This document shows positions 41,650 through 53,427 of a stretch of DNA of 64,000 nucleotides, in pieces; the stretch's first letter is position 1; each line of letters begins with the position of its first letter. Below the pieces are notes generated by a model. That model did not search any database and had not been told where the DNA came from. It saw nothing but the letters and a program-made list of their open reading frames with translations. A program made the translations under genes and the position numbers. The DNA is from JAGQIB01 sp041393395. GTDB taxonomy: Bacteria; ARS69. The DNA lies in assembly GCA_041393395.1 (NCBI GenBank), contig JAWKKG010000004.1, forward strand, positions 248,001-312,000, read 5' to 3'.

Positions 41650-42303
41650 ATGTTCGGAAACTCGGCGAAGAGCCGTCTCGTCTCCGCGGCCGAGGCGCTG
41701 CCCGGTCGCGCGGAGCGCCTGCCGGTACCCGGCAAGCACGCCGTTCTCGGCACGCCGCTGGACGGACCGTTCGCAGGATTCGAGATCGCGACGTTCGGAC
41801 TCGGGTGCTTCTGGGGCGCGGAGCGCAAGTTCTGGCAGGCTCCCGGCGTCCACTCGACCGCGGTCGGATACGCGGGTGGACACACGCCGAATCCGACGTA
41901 CGAGGAAGTCTGCTCGGGGCACACCGCGCACGCCGAGGTCGTCCGCGTGGTGTTCGATCCGCGCCAGACGTCCTACGACGAGATGCTGCGGATCTTCTGG
42001 GAGAGCCACGATCCCACGCAGGGAATGCGGCAAGGCAACGACCAGGGCACGCAGTACCGATCGGCTATCTACACGCACGGCGACGAGCAGCGGCGGCTGG
42101 CCCTCGCGTCTCGCGACGCGTTCGCCGCGAAGCTCGCGGAAGCGGGGTTCGGAGAGATCACCACCGAGATCACGTCGGCGGGCGAGTTCTACTTCGCCGA
42201 GGGGTACCACCAGCAGTACCTGGAGAAGAACCCCGGGGGCTACTGTGGTCTCGGTGGCACCGGCGTGAGCTGTCCGATCGGCGTGGCGAAGCTGGATTCG
42301 TAG
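41650..42303 (+). CDS. msrA: Peptide methionine sulfoxide reductase MsrA
   Basis: A 217-residue protein that reduces methionine-S-sulfoxide. The active-site motif GCFWGAE (Cys53) is preceded by a normal N-terminal extension (LPVPGKHAVLGTPLDGPF), as in the longer MsrA type. YFAEGYHQQYLEKNPGGYC carries a resolving Cys, and a further Cys is in GVSC near the end. AGGAAAGGA lies upstream of the ATG at 41650; the GTG two codons earlier is a close alternative. Confidence 0.95.
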   Translation: MFGNSAKSRLVSAAEALPGRAERLPVPGKHAVLGTPLDGPFAGFEIATFGLGCFWGAERKFWQAPGVHSTAVGYAGGHTPNPTYEEVCSGHTAHAEVVRVVFDPRQTSYDEMLRIFWESHDPTQGMRQGNDQGTQYRSAIYTHGDEQRRLALASRDAFAAKLAEAGFGEITTEITSAGEFYFAEGYHQQYLEKNPGGYCGLGGTGVSCPIGVAKLDS

Positions 42304-42324
42304 GGCGGCGGGGCCGGACGTCGG

Positions 42325-43281
42325 CTACCGCGCCCGGATCTCGAGCAGCACCTTCAACACGCCGGGTCGCGCAGCCTCGGCGAACGCCTCGAGTCCGTCC
42401 GCGAGCGGGAAGCGCGCGTGGATCAGCGGCGTCGGGTCCACGACCCCGGAGGCGAGGCGGTCGAGCGCCGGCGCGAACGGTCCGCAGCGCGAGCCGACGA
42501 GCCGGATCTCGTCCACGACGAGAGCTGAAGCGTCGATCTCGAGCGAACCCGCGTATGTGCTCTTCATCACGAGGGTCCCGCCGGGCCGCACGTGTCGGCG
42601 GGCAAGATCGAACCCGGCGGCATGGCCCGTGCATTCCACGACGACATCGAAGCGCGCGTCGCCGAGATCCGCCGGCGAAGACGTGGCGATTCCGAGCGCG
42701 TCCAGCAGCTCGCGCTTGCCGGCATCGTGCCCGGCGACCCGCAGATGTCTCGTGCGCTCCGAAAGCACGCGGGCCACGAGCTGTCCGAGTCGCCCGTGCC
42801 CGAGCACGAGCACTCGATCGTCCGCTCCGATCGATACCTGCTCGCCGATGCGGAGCGCCGCGGCGAGAGGTTCGGTGAAGACGGCCACTTCGTCCGGCAC
42901 GGAGTCGGGCACGACGTGGAGGTTCGAGGAAGGAAGCGTGCAGTACTCCGCGAACGCGCCGTTCCGGCCCACGATGCCGAGCACGGTCCGCCGCTCGCAG
43001 TGGGAGGAGCGCCCCGCGCGGCAAGCGTCGCAGGTGCGGCAGACCGCGTTGATCTCGCCGACGACCCGACGACCCACGAGATCCTCCGGTCCGTCCTCGA
43101 CGATGGCGACGAATTCGTGGCCGAGGACTCCCGTGTACGGGTAGTAGCCGCGGGTGAGCTCGAGGTCCGTCGCGCAGATGCCGGCGAGCGTCACGCGAAG
43201 CAACGACTCACCGGGCGGGGGAGACGGGCGCTCCACGTCGCGCAGGGAGAGCGAGCGGTTCTCGAGCCAGATCGCTTGCAC
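42325..43281 (-). CDS. Zinc-binding alcohol dehydrogenase (MDR family)
   Basis: A 318-residue medium-chain dehydrogenase/reductase. Catalytic zinc ligands lie in GICATDLEL (Cys) and LGHEFVA (His/Glu). The structural zinc lobe has CRTCDACRAGRSSHC. The nucleotide-binding motif is VLGHGRLGQLVA. It resembles threonine or sorbitol dehydrogenase-like enzymes; the substrate is unknown. The GTG at 43281 is chosen because GGAGG lies five bases upstream and the N-terminus (QAIWLENRSLSLRDVERP) is normal. It lies 76 bases downstream of dnaE2 on the same strand. Confidence 0.9.
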   Translation of the reverse strand: MQAIWLENRSLSLRDVERPSPPPGESLLRVTLAGICATDLELTRGYYPYTGVLGHEFVAIVEDGPEDLVGRRVVGEINAVCRTCDACRAGRSSHCERRTVLGIVGRNGAFAEYCTLPSSNLHVVPDSVPDEVAVFTEPLAAALRIGEQVSIGADDRVLVLGHGRLGQLVARVLSERTRHLRVAGHDAGKRELLDALGIATSSPADLGDARFDVVVECTGHAAGFDLARRHVRPGGTLVMKSTYAGSLEIDASALVVDEIRLVGSRCGPFAPALDRLASGVVDPTPLIHARFPLADGLEAFAEAARPGVLKVLLEIRAR

Positions 43282-43357
43282 GGGCACCTCCACGGCCAGT
43301 ATGGCGCGGGACCTTGGGGTCGGCCAGCGCGAGTTCGCGCGAGATCCGGGCAGCGCC

Positions 43358-46437
<3,080 letters not shown>

Positions 46438-46438
<1 letters not shown>

Positions 46439-48012
46439 CAGTCGACGATCCCGTGCAGGTACCAGCGACGTTCCGCGCGGTCGAAGAAGATCCACAGGAT
46501 CTCGCCCGTTTTCGTCTCCGCGAAGTAGTAGTCGCGCTCGGTGCGCTCCGCCCACCAGCCGGTGGCGATTCGATCCGGGCCGAGCAACCTCTCGACCGCG
46601 CCGTGCCGGCCGAGCCAGGTTTCCTTCTCGTGCGCGGGCACGTCGGGCAAAGGCCGGGGAACGGGGAGCAGGCTGCGCACGAGCGGCGACGGATCGGAGG
46701 AGCTCGACATCGGATCCTCGGCGACCGGACGGGCGACGGGCAGGTCCACTCGGGCGACCCAGCGAAAACGTTGCTCGGGGAGGTGCCCGTCGGCCGGTTC
46801 GGCGCGTACGACCGAGCCACGCCCGAAGGCCGCCTGCACGCGGGCGAGCGCCTTCGCGGCCGCGACCGGATCCCGCCGCGGCCGGGACTTGATCAGGGCG
46901 AGCTGATGGGCGTGCACCCGGCGTGTTTCCAGGCGAAGCTCGATCTCCTCCACAGGTGCCGCGAGGGAGATTCCGGACAGGCGCAGTCTCACGAGATCGA
47001 GCAGGCGCATCACGTCGAGGGTGGGGCCGGCGGTCTCGATCCGTTCGCGATGAGGCGGCGCGTGATCCAGCGTGAAGTCGAGCCCCACGGCCACGATGCC
47101 CTCGCTGTTGTGCTCCAGCTTCGCCGCGAGCTCGTGCAGGACGTTCTTCATTCCGAACAGCAGACGCGAGGGATCGTCGTCCGGAGGATCGACGGGAATA
47201 CGTGCGATCCAGGGCTCGACCGGAAGCTGCGGATGGAACGGCCGCCACGCGCGCCCCGAGAGCAGCTCGTGCAACGTCGCCGCCTCGGTGCCCCAGCGCA
47301 CGCGCAGCCCTTCGCACGGCAGGGCGAGCAGCTCGCCGACCGTGCGCACGTCCAGCTTGCGCAGGGCATCTCGCAGGCTCGGCGGCAGGTCGAGTCGCGT
47401 GAGGGGCACGGCGCTCGCGTCCCGTCGCTCCGCCCCGGGATCGCTCGTAACACACACCCCCGTTCGCGAACGGGCGAGCGCGAAGGTGAAGGAGCGTTGC
47501 CACCCCACCACGACGGCGGGCATCCAGCCCTGGGCCAGGAGCCGATCGTGCACGCGATCCGCCCAGGTGTCCGTGGATCCGAACAGCGCCTCGAGACCGT
47601 TCGGATCGAGCCAGTACAACCCGGGGCAATCGGCGGCCGGTTCCACGCGCGGACAGTGCTCCAGCAACGCGAGGAAGATCTCCTCGACCGCCTCGGCGAT
47701 CTGGAGATCGTCCACCACCACGCCGTGCACGCGCGCCGCGAGCGACTGCGCCTGCGCGAATCTCGTTCCCGGTCGGATCCGGAGCGCGCGCGCTTCGCGG
47801 TTCGCGTAACGCACGCGCGACGTGGGGCGGTCATCTTCCACCACCACGACGGGATCGCCGGTCCAGTCGGGATGTGCGCGCCGTACGATCTGCAGCGGGA
47901 ACGCGGGCAAGCTGACACAGGCGACGCGTTCGCCGGCGAGCTCCGGAGAGACGACTTGCGGGGCGACGTCTCGCGACGTCGCCCCGCGCCGGGGCCGGGA
48001 TCGCGGGGTCAC
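46438..48012 (-). CDS. imuB: ImuB, catalytically inactive Y-family polymerase-like protein
   Basis: A 524-residue Y-family homologue. The conserved start of the fold reads ERVACVSLPAFPLQIVRRAH, where active Y-polymerases have an acidic metal site (D.D.FF), so the catalytic Asp residues are missing, as is normal for ImuB. ImuB links DnaE2 to the sliding clamp. The GTG at 48012 overlaps the imuA stop (GTGA). About 25 residues precede the conserved fold and contain a perfect 13-bp hairpin in the DNA; no other likely start lies between. The C-terminus (TGEILWIFFDRAERRWYLHG) is typical. Confidence 0.93.
47958..47987. repeat. Perfect 13-bp inverted repeat in the 5' end of imuB
   Basis: GCGGGGCGACGTC (47958-47970) pairs with 47975-47987 across a TCGC loop. 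It lies 26-55 bases inside the imuB coding region, in an N-terminal extension before the conserved fold. In mRNA it would be a very stable hairpin just after the imuB start. Confidence 0.8.
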
Positions 48013-48656
48013 GAGAGTCCCCAGGGTCCCCGGTGTCTCTGAGCCTCCACCACGAGCGAGAGCCCCGGCTTGTTCTTCAGCACGCGGTTCTCCACCACGA
48101 ATAGTCCGGGACGGATGCGCTTGCGTCGCGGCTCGAGCCGCAACGCCACGAGCGCGCCGATGGAATCCTGTTCTTTCTCTTTCGCGGTGAGGAACAGCAC
48201 ACGGGCTTGATGCTCCCGGGCGCAGCCGAGCAGGCGTCCCGGCCACGCCGCGGGAATCCGGCGGGGTTGTCCGCGAAGATCGACCACCACGAGTCCGAAC
48301 GCGCCGGACCGCAGCAGCAACTCCGCCGCGCGGTAAGGCGCGGACTCGCCGGAGTCCTCCGGCAACCGGATCACGGGCAACGCATCGAGATCGATACCGG
48401 ACGCCGCGAGATCGGGAGGGTAGAAGGCGCCGGCCGGCCCGATCCCGTGCGCGCGACGGCGGGGAGAGGGCGGCTGGATCCAGGCGATCGTTTCGCCCTC
48501 CCGCTGGGCGCGCAGCACCGCGGAAGTGGCGGAGGAAAGGCGGGCCGAAGCCCCCGCTCCCGAGATCTCCACCAGCATCCCCTCCGGCCAGTCCGCGCGG
48601 GGGGCGGTCTCGTCTTGGGTGAGGGTGCGCGCGGTGGGGAGAGGGAGAGTCGCCAT
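48009..48656 (-). CDS. imuA: ImuA, RecA-like mutasome component
   Basis: A 215-residue protein of the ImuA/SulA-type RecA-like family. Recognisable parts are AGASARLSSATSAVLRAQRE, IDLDALPVIRLPEDSGESA, and AAELLLRSGAFGLVVVDLRGQ, and a C-terminal LNKP-like NRVLKNKPGLSL. No clear Walker A is visible, as in other ImuA proteins. It is the first gene of the imuA-imuB-dnaE2 operon, which is normally induced by DNA damage. A consensus promoter with a palindrome in the spacer lies ten bases upstream. No lexA gene is in the window. Confidence 0.88.
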   Translation of the reverse strand: MATLPLPTARTLTQDETAPRADWPEGMLVEISGAGASARLSSATSAVLRAQREGETIAWIQPPSPRRRAHGIGPAGAFYPPDLAASGIDLDALPVIRLPEDSGESAPYRAAELLLRSGAFGLVVVDLRGQPRRIPAAWPGRLLGCAREHQARVLFLTAKEKEQDSIGALVALRLEPRRKRIRPGLFVVENRVLKNKPGLSLVVEAQRHRGPWGLS

Positions 48657-48665
48657 GACCCTCGG

Positions 48666-48694
48666 AGGCTAACAAGACAAATGTCTAGTGTCAA
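48666..48694 (-). promoter_or_regulatory. imu operon promoter with operator-like palindrome
   Basis: TTGACA (48694-48689), a 17-base spacer and TAGCCT (48671-48666) face imuA, whose ATG is nine bases further. The spacer contains AGACATTTGTCT (48686-48675), whose arms AGAC and GTCT form an inverted repeat with a four-base gap. A repressor bound there would block RNA polymerase, so it is a candidate SOS (LexA-type) operator. The -35 overlaps the stop of the downstream-convergent sulfatase gene's end. Confidence 0.7.
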
Positions 48695-50370
48695 TCCTCG
48701 TCGGGAAAGGTCGGGAGCTCGTCCGGCGAATTCAGGATCCGGAGGGCGTCGATCGTGAACGAGTGGCCGGGTTCGAGTCGGAGGGCCCGCTCGAATGCGT
48801 TCCGGGCCACCTGCACTCGCCCGGCGCGGCGGGCCGCCTCGCCGCGCAGGAACCAGAGGTCCGCGGACTCGCCCCGGGCGAGTCCGGAATCGGCCCATGC
48901 GATCGCGAGATCGAAGTGTCCCTGGGCGAGCTCGACGTCGGCGCGGTGGAGAAAGACTCGCGTCTCCTGCGTGCGGTTCCAGCTCTGCAGGGCGTCGGCG
49001 GGATGCGGCCGCGCCGGGGTCGAGCCGGAGTTCCCCGTGTAGCCGAGACTCTCCAGCAACTCCTGCGACTGCGCGCGTTCATCCGCGCGCGCCCGGGCCC
49101 GGATCTCCTCGGGCGGGAGATCGCCGGCTCGACACTCCGCGAGCGCCGCCAGCAACCGGCGCTCGCGGTCCGAGTCCCGCGTCGGCGACCTTTCGCCGGG
49201 ATCCGCGCTCAGGTCGTAGAGCTCCGTCCGGTCGCCTCCCGCAACGACCTTCCAGCCTTCTTGCCGGAACGAGAACAGCGGACTCCAGCCGTAGGAGACG
49301 AGCGGTCGGAGGGTCTCCGAGTAATGACCGGGCGGATCCGGATCGGGGTGGCTCCAGTCGAGACGTCGGCCGCTGCCGATCGACGCGAGTCCGAGTGCCG
49401 ACGCGACCGTGGGGGCCACGTCCACGAGGCCTACGGGATCGACGCGCAGTCGGTGGCGAGGCACCCCCGGCCCCGCCGCGATCCAGGGCACGTGCAACGT
49501 GCTGTCGTACAGCAGGAATCCGTGCTGCGGTTCGCCGTGCTCTCCCATCGATTCCCCGTGATCCGCCACCACCACGACCAACGTGCGCGACGGGTCGGGC
49601 AGCTCGCGAAGGAGTCTCCCGATCTCGTGGTCCACGAACGACACCTCCCCGTCGTACGGACGCGACGGATGCGCGCGCGCGAACGGCGGTGGAGGATCGA
49701 GATGCATGTGCGGATCGAAGTAGTGGACGAAGAAGAAGCGCTTCTTCTTCGTCGGCGCCGCGACGCGCGCGATCGCGAGATCCGTCACGGTGTTCGCGCG
49801 GCGACGATCTCGCGCCATCTCGTCGCGAAACTCCCGGTACTCGGGGGCGAACACTTCGTAGGGAGGGGAGAAGTCGTCGTCCCAGCGATCGAAGCCGCGG
49901 GCGAGTCCGCGATCCGCGGCCAGCACGGCCGAGGCCACGACCGCCTCGGTGCCCCAGCCGGCCGCGTGAAAGCACTCGGCGAGCGTCGGGATCCCGGAGT
50001 CCAGCGTGAACCAGCCGTTGTCCCGGAGGCCGTGACGCACCGGGGACTCGCCGGTGAGGATCGTGCCGATCGCTGGAAGCGTGACCGGCACGGAAGTGAT
50101 CGCCTCGCGGAACGCGACCCCGCGCGCGGCGAGCGCGTCGAGATTCGGGGTCCGCGCTTCGGGGGACCCGCCGCATCCGAGCCGATCGGCGCGCAGCGTG
50201 TCGATCGTGACGAGCATCATGGTCGTCACGTCGGGCGGAACGGGACGGTCGGATTCGGGAGCGCAGGCGAGAGCGAGGAGACCGAGCCACGCCGCCCGGC
50301 CGAGACCACGAGCGACGACTCGGCGCGGTAGCCGACGAGCACGAGCGTTCGGTGATTGCGAAGCGGCCAT
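48691..50370 (-). CDS. Sulfatase-like lipoprotein with C-terminal TPRs
   Basis: A 559-residue lipoprotein (lipobox LALAC). The N-terminal two thirds are sulfatase/alkaline-phosphatase superfamily, with metal motifs MLVTIDTLRADRLGC and VVVADHGESMGEHG, and the nucleophile region SVPVTLPAIGTILTG with a likely Thr. The last 130 residues are TPR helices (VELAQGHFDLAIAWADSGLA, AFERALRLEPGHSFTIDAL). This fusion is common in bacteria with many TPR lipoproteins. The substrate is unknown. It ends inside the -35 of the imu promoter. Confidence 0.88.
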   Translation of the reverse strand: MAASQSPNARARRLPRRVVARGLGRAAWLGLLALACAPESDRPVPPDVTTMMLVTIDTLRADRLGCGGSPEARTPNLDALAARGVAFREAITSVPVTLPAIGTILTGESPVRHGLRDNGWFTLDSGIPTLAECFHAAGWGTEAVVASAVLAADRGLARGFDRWDDDFSPPYEVFAPEYREFRDEMARDRRRANTVTDLAIARVAAPTKKKRFFFVHYFDPHMHLDPPPPFARAHPSRPYDGEVSFVDHEIGRLLRELPDPSRTLVVVVADHGESMGEHGEPQHGFLLYDSTLHVPWIAAGPGVPRHRLRVDPVGLVDVAPTVASALGLASIGSGRRLDWSHPDPDPPGHYSETLRPLVSYGWSPLFSFRQEGWKVVAGGDRTELYDLSADPGERSPTRDSDRERRLLAALAECRAGDLPPEEIRARARADERAQSQELLESLGYTGNSGSTPARPHPADALQSWNRTQETRVFLHRADVELAQGHFDLAIAWADSGLARGESADLWFLRGEAARRAGRVQVARNAFERALRLEPGHSFTIDALRILNSPDELPTFPDED

Positions 50371-50435
50371 CGCAGACCCACCCGTCCCGGAGAAGACCGG
50401 GAGACCATACGCCGTCGAGAGACGGAGCGGGAGGG

Positions 50436-50906
50436 TCAGACGGGTTCGACGGGAGTGTGCGCGGCGGACTCACCGATCCGCTTCGTCATGCGGAGGCGAT
50501 TGCGCCCCCGCCCGGACGTGTACTCGATCTCGTCCATGACGGAGCGCAGGATCCCGAATCCGTATCCGCCCTCGGGAAGCGCCGAGAGCGGGATCCGATC
50601 GAGATCGGGGAGTTCGGCCGTGGCGAGGCGGCGACGATCGGCGTCGGTCATTCCCGCGCCGCCGTCGACGACGTCGATCACGACGTGGTCGTCGTCGAGG
50701 GCCACCCGGACCTCCACCCATCCGTCCTCATGTCCCCACGCGTGGACGACCGCGTTCTGGAACGCCTCGCCGAGACAGATCGCCAGACGGTGGCGGACGG
50801 ACTCCGGCAGCCAGGGGGGCAGCACCGAGGTCAACGTCGCGTGGATCCGCGGAAACGCCTCCGCCCGGGATTCGACTCGGACCGCGGCGCGGCGGGCCGT
50901 CTTCAC
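50436..50906 (-). CDS. RsbW-type anti-sigma factor / serine kinase
   Basis: A 156-residue GHKL ATPase. The N box is GEAFQNAVVHA (Glu47, Asn51), the G1 box is VDGGAGM (Asp81) and the G2 box is GGYGFGI. RsbW/SpoIIAB kinases phosphorylate a STAS-domain antagonist and hold or release a sigma factor. The GTG overlaps the stop of the STAS gene (GTGA), which is its likely substrate. No sigma factor gene is adjacent. Confidence 0.88.
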   Translation of the reverse strand: MKTARRAAVRVESRAEAFPRIHATLTSVLPPWLPESVRHRLAICLGEAFQNAVVHAWGHEDGWVEVRVALDDDHVVIDVVDGGAGMTDADRRRLATAELPDLDRIPLSALPEGGYGFGILRSVMDEIEYTSGRGRNRLRMTKRIGESAAHTPVEPV

Positions 50907-51247
50907 CGGACCGATCCCGCGAGCGCCTCGCGAGCCGACTCCTCATCCGGAAAGGCGGGGAGGATGCGATCCATCCGCGTGATGCTGAGCATCGTCTCGA
51001 CGGCGACCGAGATCCCGCACAGGACGAGTCGGCCGTCCGGAGCCACGGCCTTGAAGCCGGACACGAGCGCGCCGAGCGCGGTCGAGTCGATGTACTCCGT
51101 GCGCGAGAGATCCAGCACGATGATGCGGTCCCCGCGGTCCGCGATCTCGTGGATCTTCCGTTTGAACTCCGGCGCGGTCGCCGTATCGAACCGCTCCAGG
51201 TTCGGGCGCAACGTCACGATGCCGTCGCGTGTCCATTCCTCGAACAT
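50903..51247 (-). CDS. STAS-domain anti-sigma factor antagonist
   Basis: A 114-residue STAS protein of the SpoIIAA/RsbV type. The phosphorylatable serine is Ser55 in YIDSTALGALVSG. The flanking strands (GIVTLRPNLERFDTATAP, RIIVLDLSRT, GRLVLCGIS) complete the fold. It is paired with the downstream RsbW-like kinase, so the two probably form a phosphorylation switch. The ATG at 51247 has GGGAGGA upstream. GATAAT on the minus strand (51307-51302) is a possible -10 with no clear -35. The frame continues upstream without similarity. Confidence 0.92.
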   Translation of the reverse strand: MFEEWTRDGIVTLRPNLERFDTATAPEFKRKIHEIADRGDRIIVLDLSRTEYIDSTALGALVSGFKAVAPDGRLVLCGISVAVETMLSITRMDRILPAFPDEESAREALAGSVR

Positions 51248-51493
51248 CGATTCCTCCCGGTGCGTCCCCGCTCCCGACGGGGTTCTTCCGTCCCTTCGGG
51301 GATTATCGAACGCCGGGCTGCTCGGCCTGAGCGGCCTGCTAGGGGAAATGCGCTTGACGGGGCCTGGAGGGCCGGAAAGACTCCGCCCCGTCGGGTCGGC
51401 CTCCGGCAATTCGGGCCGTCGGTCGGGTCGGAGTCCGTTTCCGGCGTCGGACCGGCTCGAGGGTCGGGACGCATCGCAATGTGGGGAGGGGTC

Positions 51494-52381
51494 GTGAAGC
51501 GAAGACGAGGGATCGCGCCGGGCCTGCGTCTGCTGCCGTTCGTGGCCCTGGCCCTGATTCCCGCGGGCGGGTGCAGCACGTCGAAGCTCGCAGTCTCGGC
51601 CATGACCCCGGTCCTCCAGAACACGGTCGACGCGGCCCTTCGATCGGACGATCCCCGTCTCGTGGGCGACGCGCTGCCCACCAGCCTGCTGCTGCTCGAC
51701 GGCATGATGGAGACCGACCGCGGCAACCGGGAGATCGTTCGCCTGTCGTCCATGCTCCACTTCGCGTACGCGTTCGCGTGGGTGGAGGAGCCCGAGCGGG
51801 CGAGTCGTTACTACGCTCGCGGACGCGACCTCGGCTGGCGCGCGCTCGGTCGCCCGGAGGTTCAGGTCGCGGTGACCGCCGGCCCGCTCAAGGAGCTGCC
51901 CGCGGCCCTCGCGAAGTTGAAGCAGGACGACGCCGAGTCTCTCGTGTGGATCGCCGCGAACTGGGCGCAGTGGATCGAGCTTCACCTGGAGGACACGTCG
52001 GCGGTGGCCGACATCTCGCGGCTGATGCCGCTCACGGACCGGCTCGTGGAGCTCGACGAGACCATCTTCTGGGGCATGCCGCGGATCCTCGCCGGCGCCC
52101 TGCAGGCATCGCGGCCGATCACTCTCGGCGGGAACCCGGACCGGGCGCGGGCGGAATTCGACCGGGCTCTCGAGATCTCCGACCGAAACCTGCTCCTGGC
52201 CCAGGTGTTCGAGGCCAAGACCCTGGCCGTCCAGACGTTCGACGGCGAGTCCTTTCAGTCCTCCCTCCGTGAAGTCCTCGAGGCCGCACCGGGCCAGCTC
52301 CCGGAGGCCGAGCTCTTGAACCGCATTGCCCGGATCAAGGCCGAGGAACTGCTGGCCCGCTACGAAGACATCTTCGAGTGA
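51494..52381 (+). CDS. TRAP transporter T-component lipoprotein (TatT type)
   Basis: A 295-residue lipoprotein of the TatT/TP0956 family, which is built of TPR-like helices and assembles with the P protein of TRAP transporters. The lipobox is AGGC in LIPAGGCSTSKLAVSAM. The body is helical (TVDAALRSDDPRLVGDALPT, LVWIAANWAQWIELHL, then RARAEFDRALEISDRN). The GTG at 51494 is preferred to the ATG at 51479 because GGAGG lies four bases upstream. It is the first gene of a TRAP operon (T, P, Q, M and an unknown gene). Confidence 0.85.
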   Translation: MKRRRGIAPGLRLLPFVALALIPAGGCSTSKLAVSAMTPVLQNTVDAALRSDDPRLVGDALPTSLLLLDGMMETDRGNREIVRLSSMLHFAYAFAWVEEPERASRYYARGRDLGWRALGRPEVQVAVTAGPLKELPAALAKLKQDDAESLVWIAANWAQWIELHLEDTSAVADISRLMPLTDRLVELDETIFWGMPRILAGALQASRPITLGGNPDRARAEFDRALEISDRNLLLAQVFEAKTLAVQTFDGESFQSSLREVLEAAPGQLPEAELLNRIARIKAEELLARYEDIFE

Positions 52382-52395
52382 AACGGAGGAAGTCG

Positions 52396-53421
52396 ATGAC
52401 CAAGCGCCTCATCCCGCTCGCAATCGCGCTCCTGGTCGCCGTGGCGTCGCCCGGCGACGCGCGTGCGGCCGACGACAAGGCCAAGGTGACGTTGAAGATC
52501 GCCACGCTGGCCCCCGAGGGCTCGACGTGGATGAACCTCATGCACGAGATGGACGACCGCGTGCGCGAAGCCACCGGAAACGAGGTCGGCTTCCGGTTCT
52601 ACGCGGGCGGCGTCCAGGGCGACGAGCGCAACGTCCTCCGGAAGATGCGGGCCGGTCAGCTCCAGGGCGGCGGCTTCACCGGCAACGGACTCGGAGTCAT
52701 CGCTCCGTCCGTTCGCGTCGTGGAGGCGCCGTTCCTGTTCGCGAACGAAGCGGAGATCGACGCGGTCTACGACGAGATGGGCGACGAGCTGGAGACCGCG
52801 ATCGAGGCGAGCGGACACGTCGTGCTCGGCTGGGCCGAGGTGGGTTTCGTGCATCTGTTCACGAAGCAACCGGTCCGGAGCCTCGACGATCTCAAGAACG
52901 TGAAGATGTGGCTGTGGGAAGGTGATCCGCTCGCGGCGGCGTTCTTCGAGGAGGCCGGGATCGCCCCGGTGTCGCTCGCGATCACCGACGTGTACACCAG
53001 TCTCCAGACGGGCCTGATCGATGGCGTCTACTCGTCGCCGTACGCTGCGGTGGTGCTGCAGTGGCACGCCCTGGTGGGCGCGATGAGCGAGGCGCCGATC
53101 ACCCACGCGATGGGTGCCGTGATCGTGACCGAAAAGTCCTGGAGCAAGATCTCTCCCGAATCGCAGGCGAAGGTCCGGGAGATCGCAGCCGACGTGTTCG
53201 CGCGACTGAAGGAGTCCTCGCGTCGCGAGAACCACGACGCGATCGAGGACATCCGGGCCGCGGGCCTCGAGATCGTTCCGATCTCCGACCCGAACATGAA
53301 GGTGTTCCGCGACATCGGCGATCGAGCGGCCCGCAAGGCGGCCGGCAACCTGTACCCGGCCGAGATGCTGGAGCGCGTGCAGCACATCGTGGCCGCGCAC
53401 CGGGCGACGGCGGGGCAGTAG
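52396..53421 (+). CDS. dctP: TRAP transporter substrate-binding protein (DctP family)
   Basis: A 341-residue periplasmic binding protein. Signal peptide LIPLAIALLVAVASPGDARA. The DctP fold is shown by VTLKIATLAPEGSTWMNLMHEM, GGVQGDERNVLRKMRAGQLQ, then DVYTSLQTGLIDGVYSSPYA, where the family Arg/Asn-containing site binds an organic acid. The ligand is not evident. ATG 52396 is chosen over the overlapping GTG because GGAGGA lies upstream. It lies 14 bases after the T gene and seven before the Q gene. Confidence 0.93.
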   Translation: MTKRLIPLAIALLVAVASPGDARAADDKAKVTLKIATLAPEGSTWMNLMHEMDDRVREATGNEVGFRFYAGGVQGDERNVLRKMRAGQLQGGGFTGNGLGVIAPSVRVVEAPFLFANEAEIDAVYDEMGDELETAIEASGHVVLGWAEVGFVHLFTKQPVRSLDDLKNVKMWLWEGDPLAAAFFEEAGIAPVSLAITDVYTSLQTGLIDGVYSSPYAAVVLQWHALVGAMSEAPITHAMGAVIVTEKSWSKISPESQAKVREIAADVFARLKESSRRENHDAIEDIRAAGLEIVPISDPNMKVFRDIGDRAARKAAGNLYPAEMLERVQHIVAAHRATAGQ

Positions 53422-53427
53422 GGGGGA

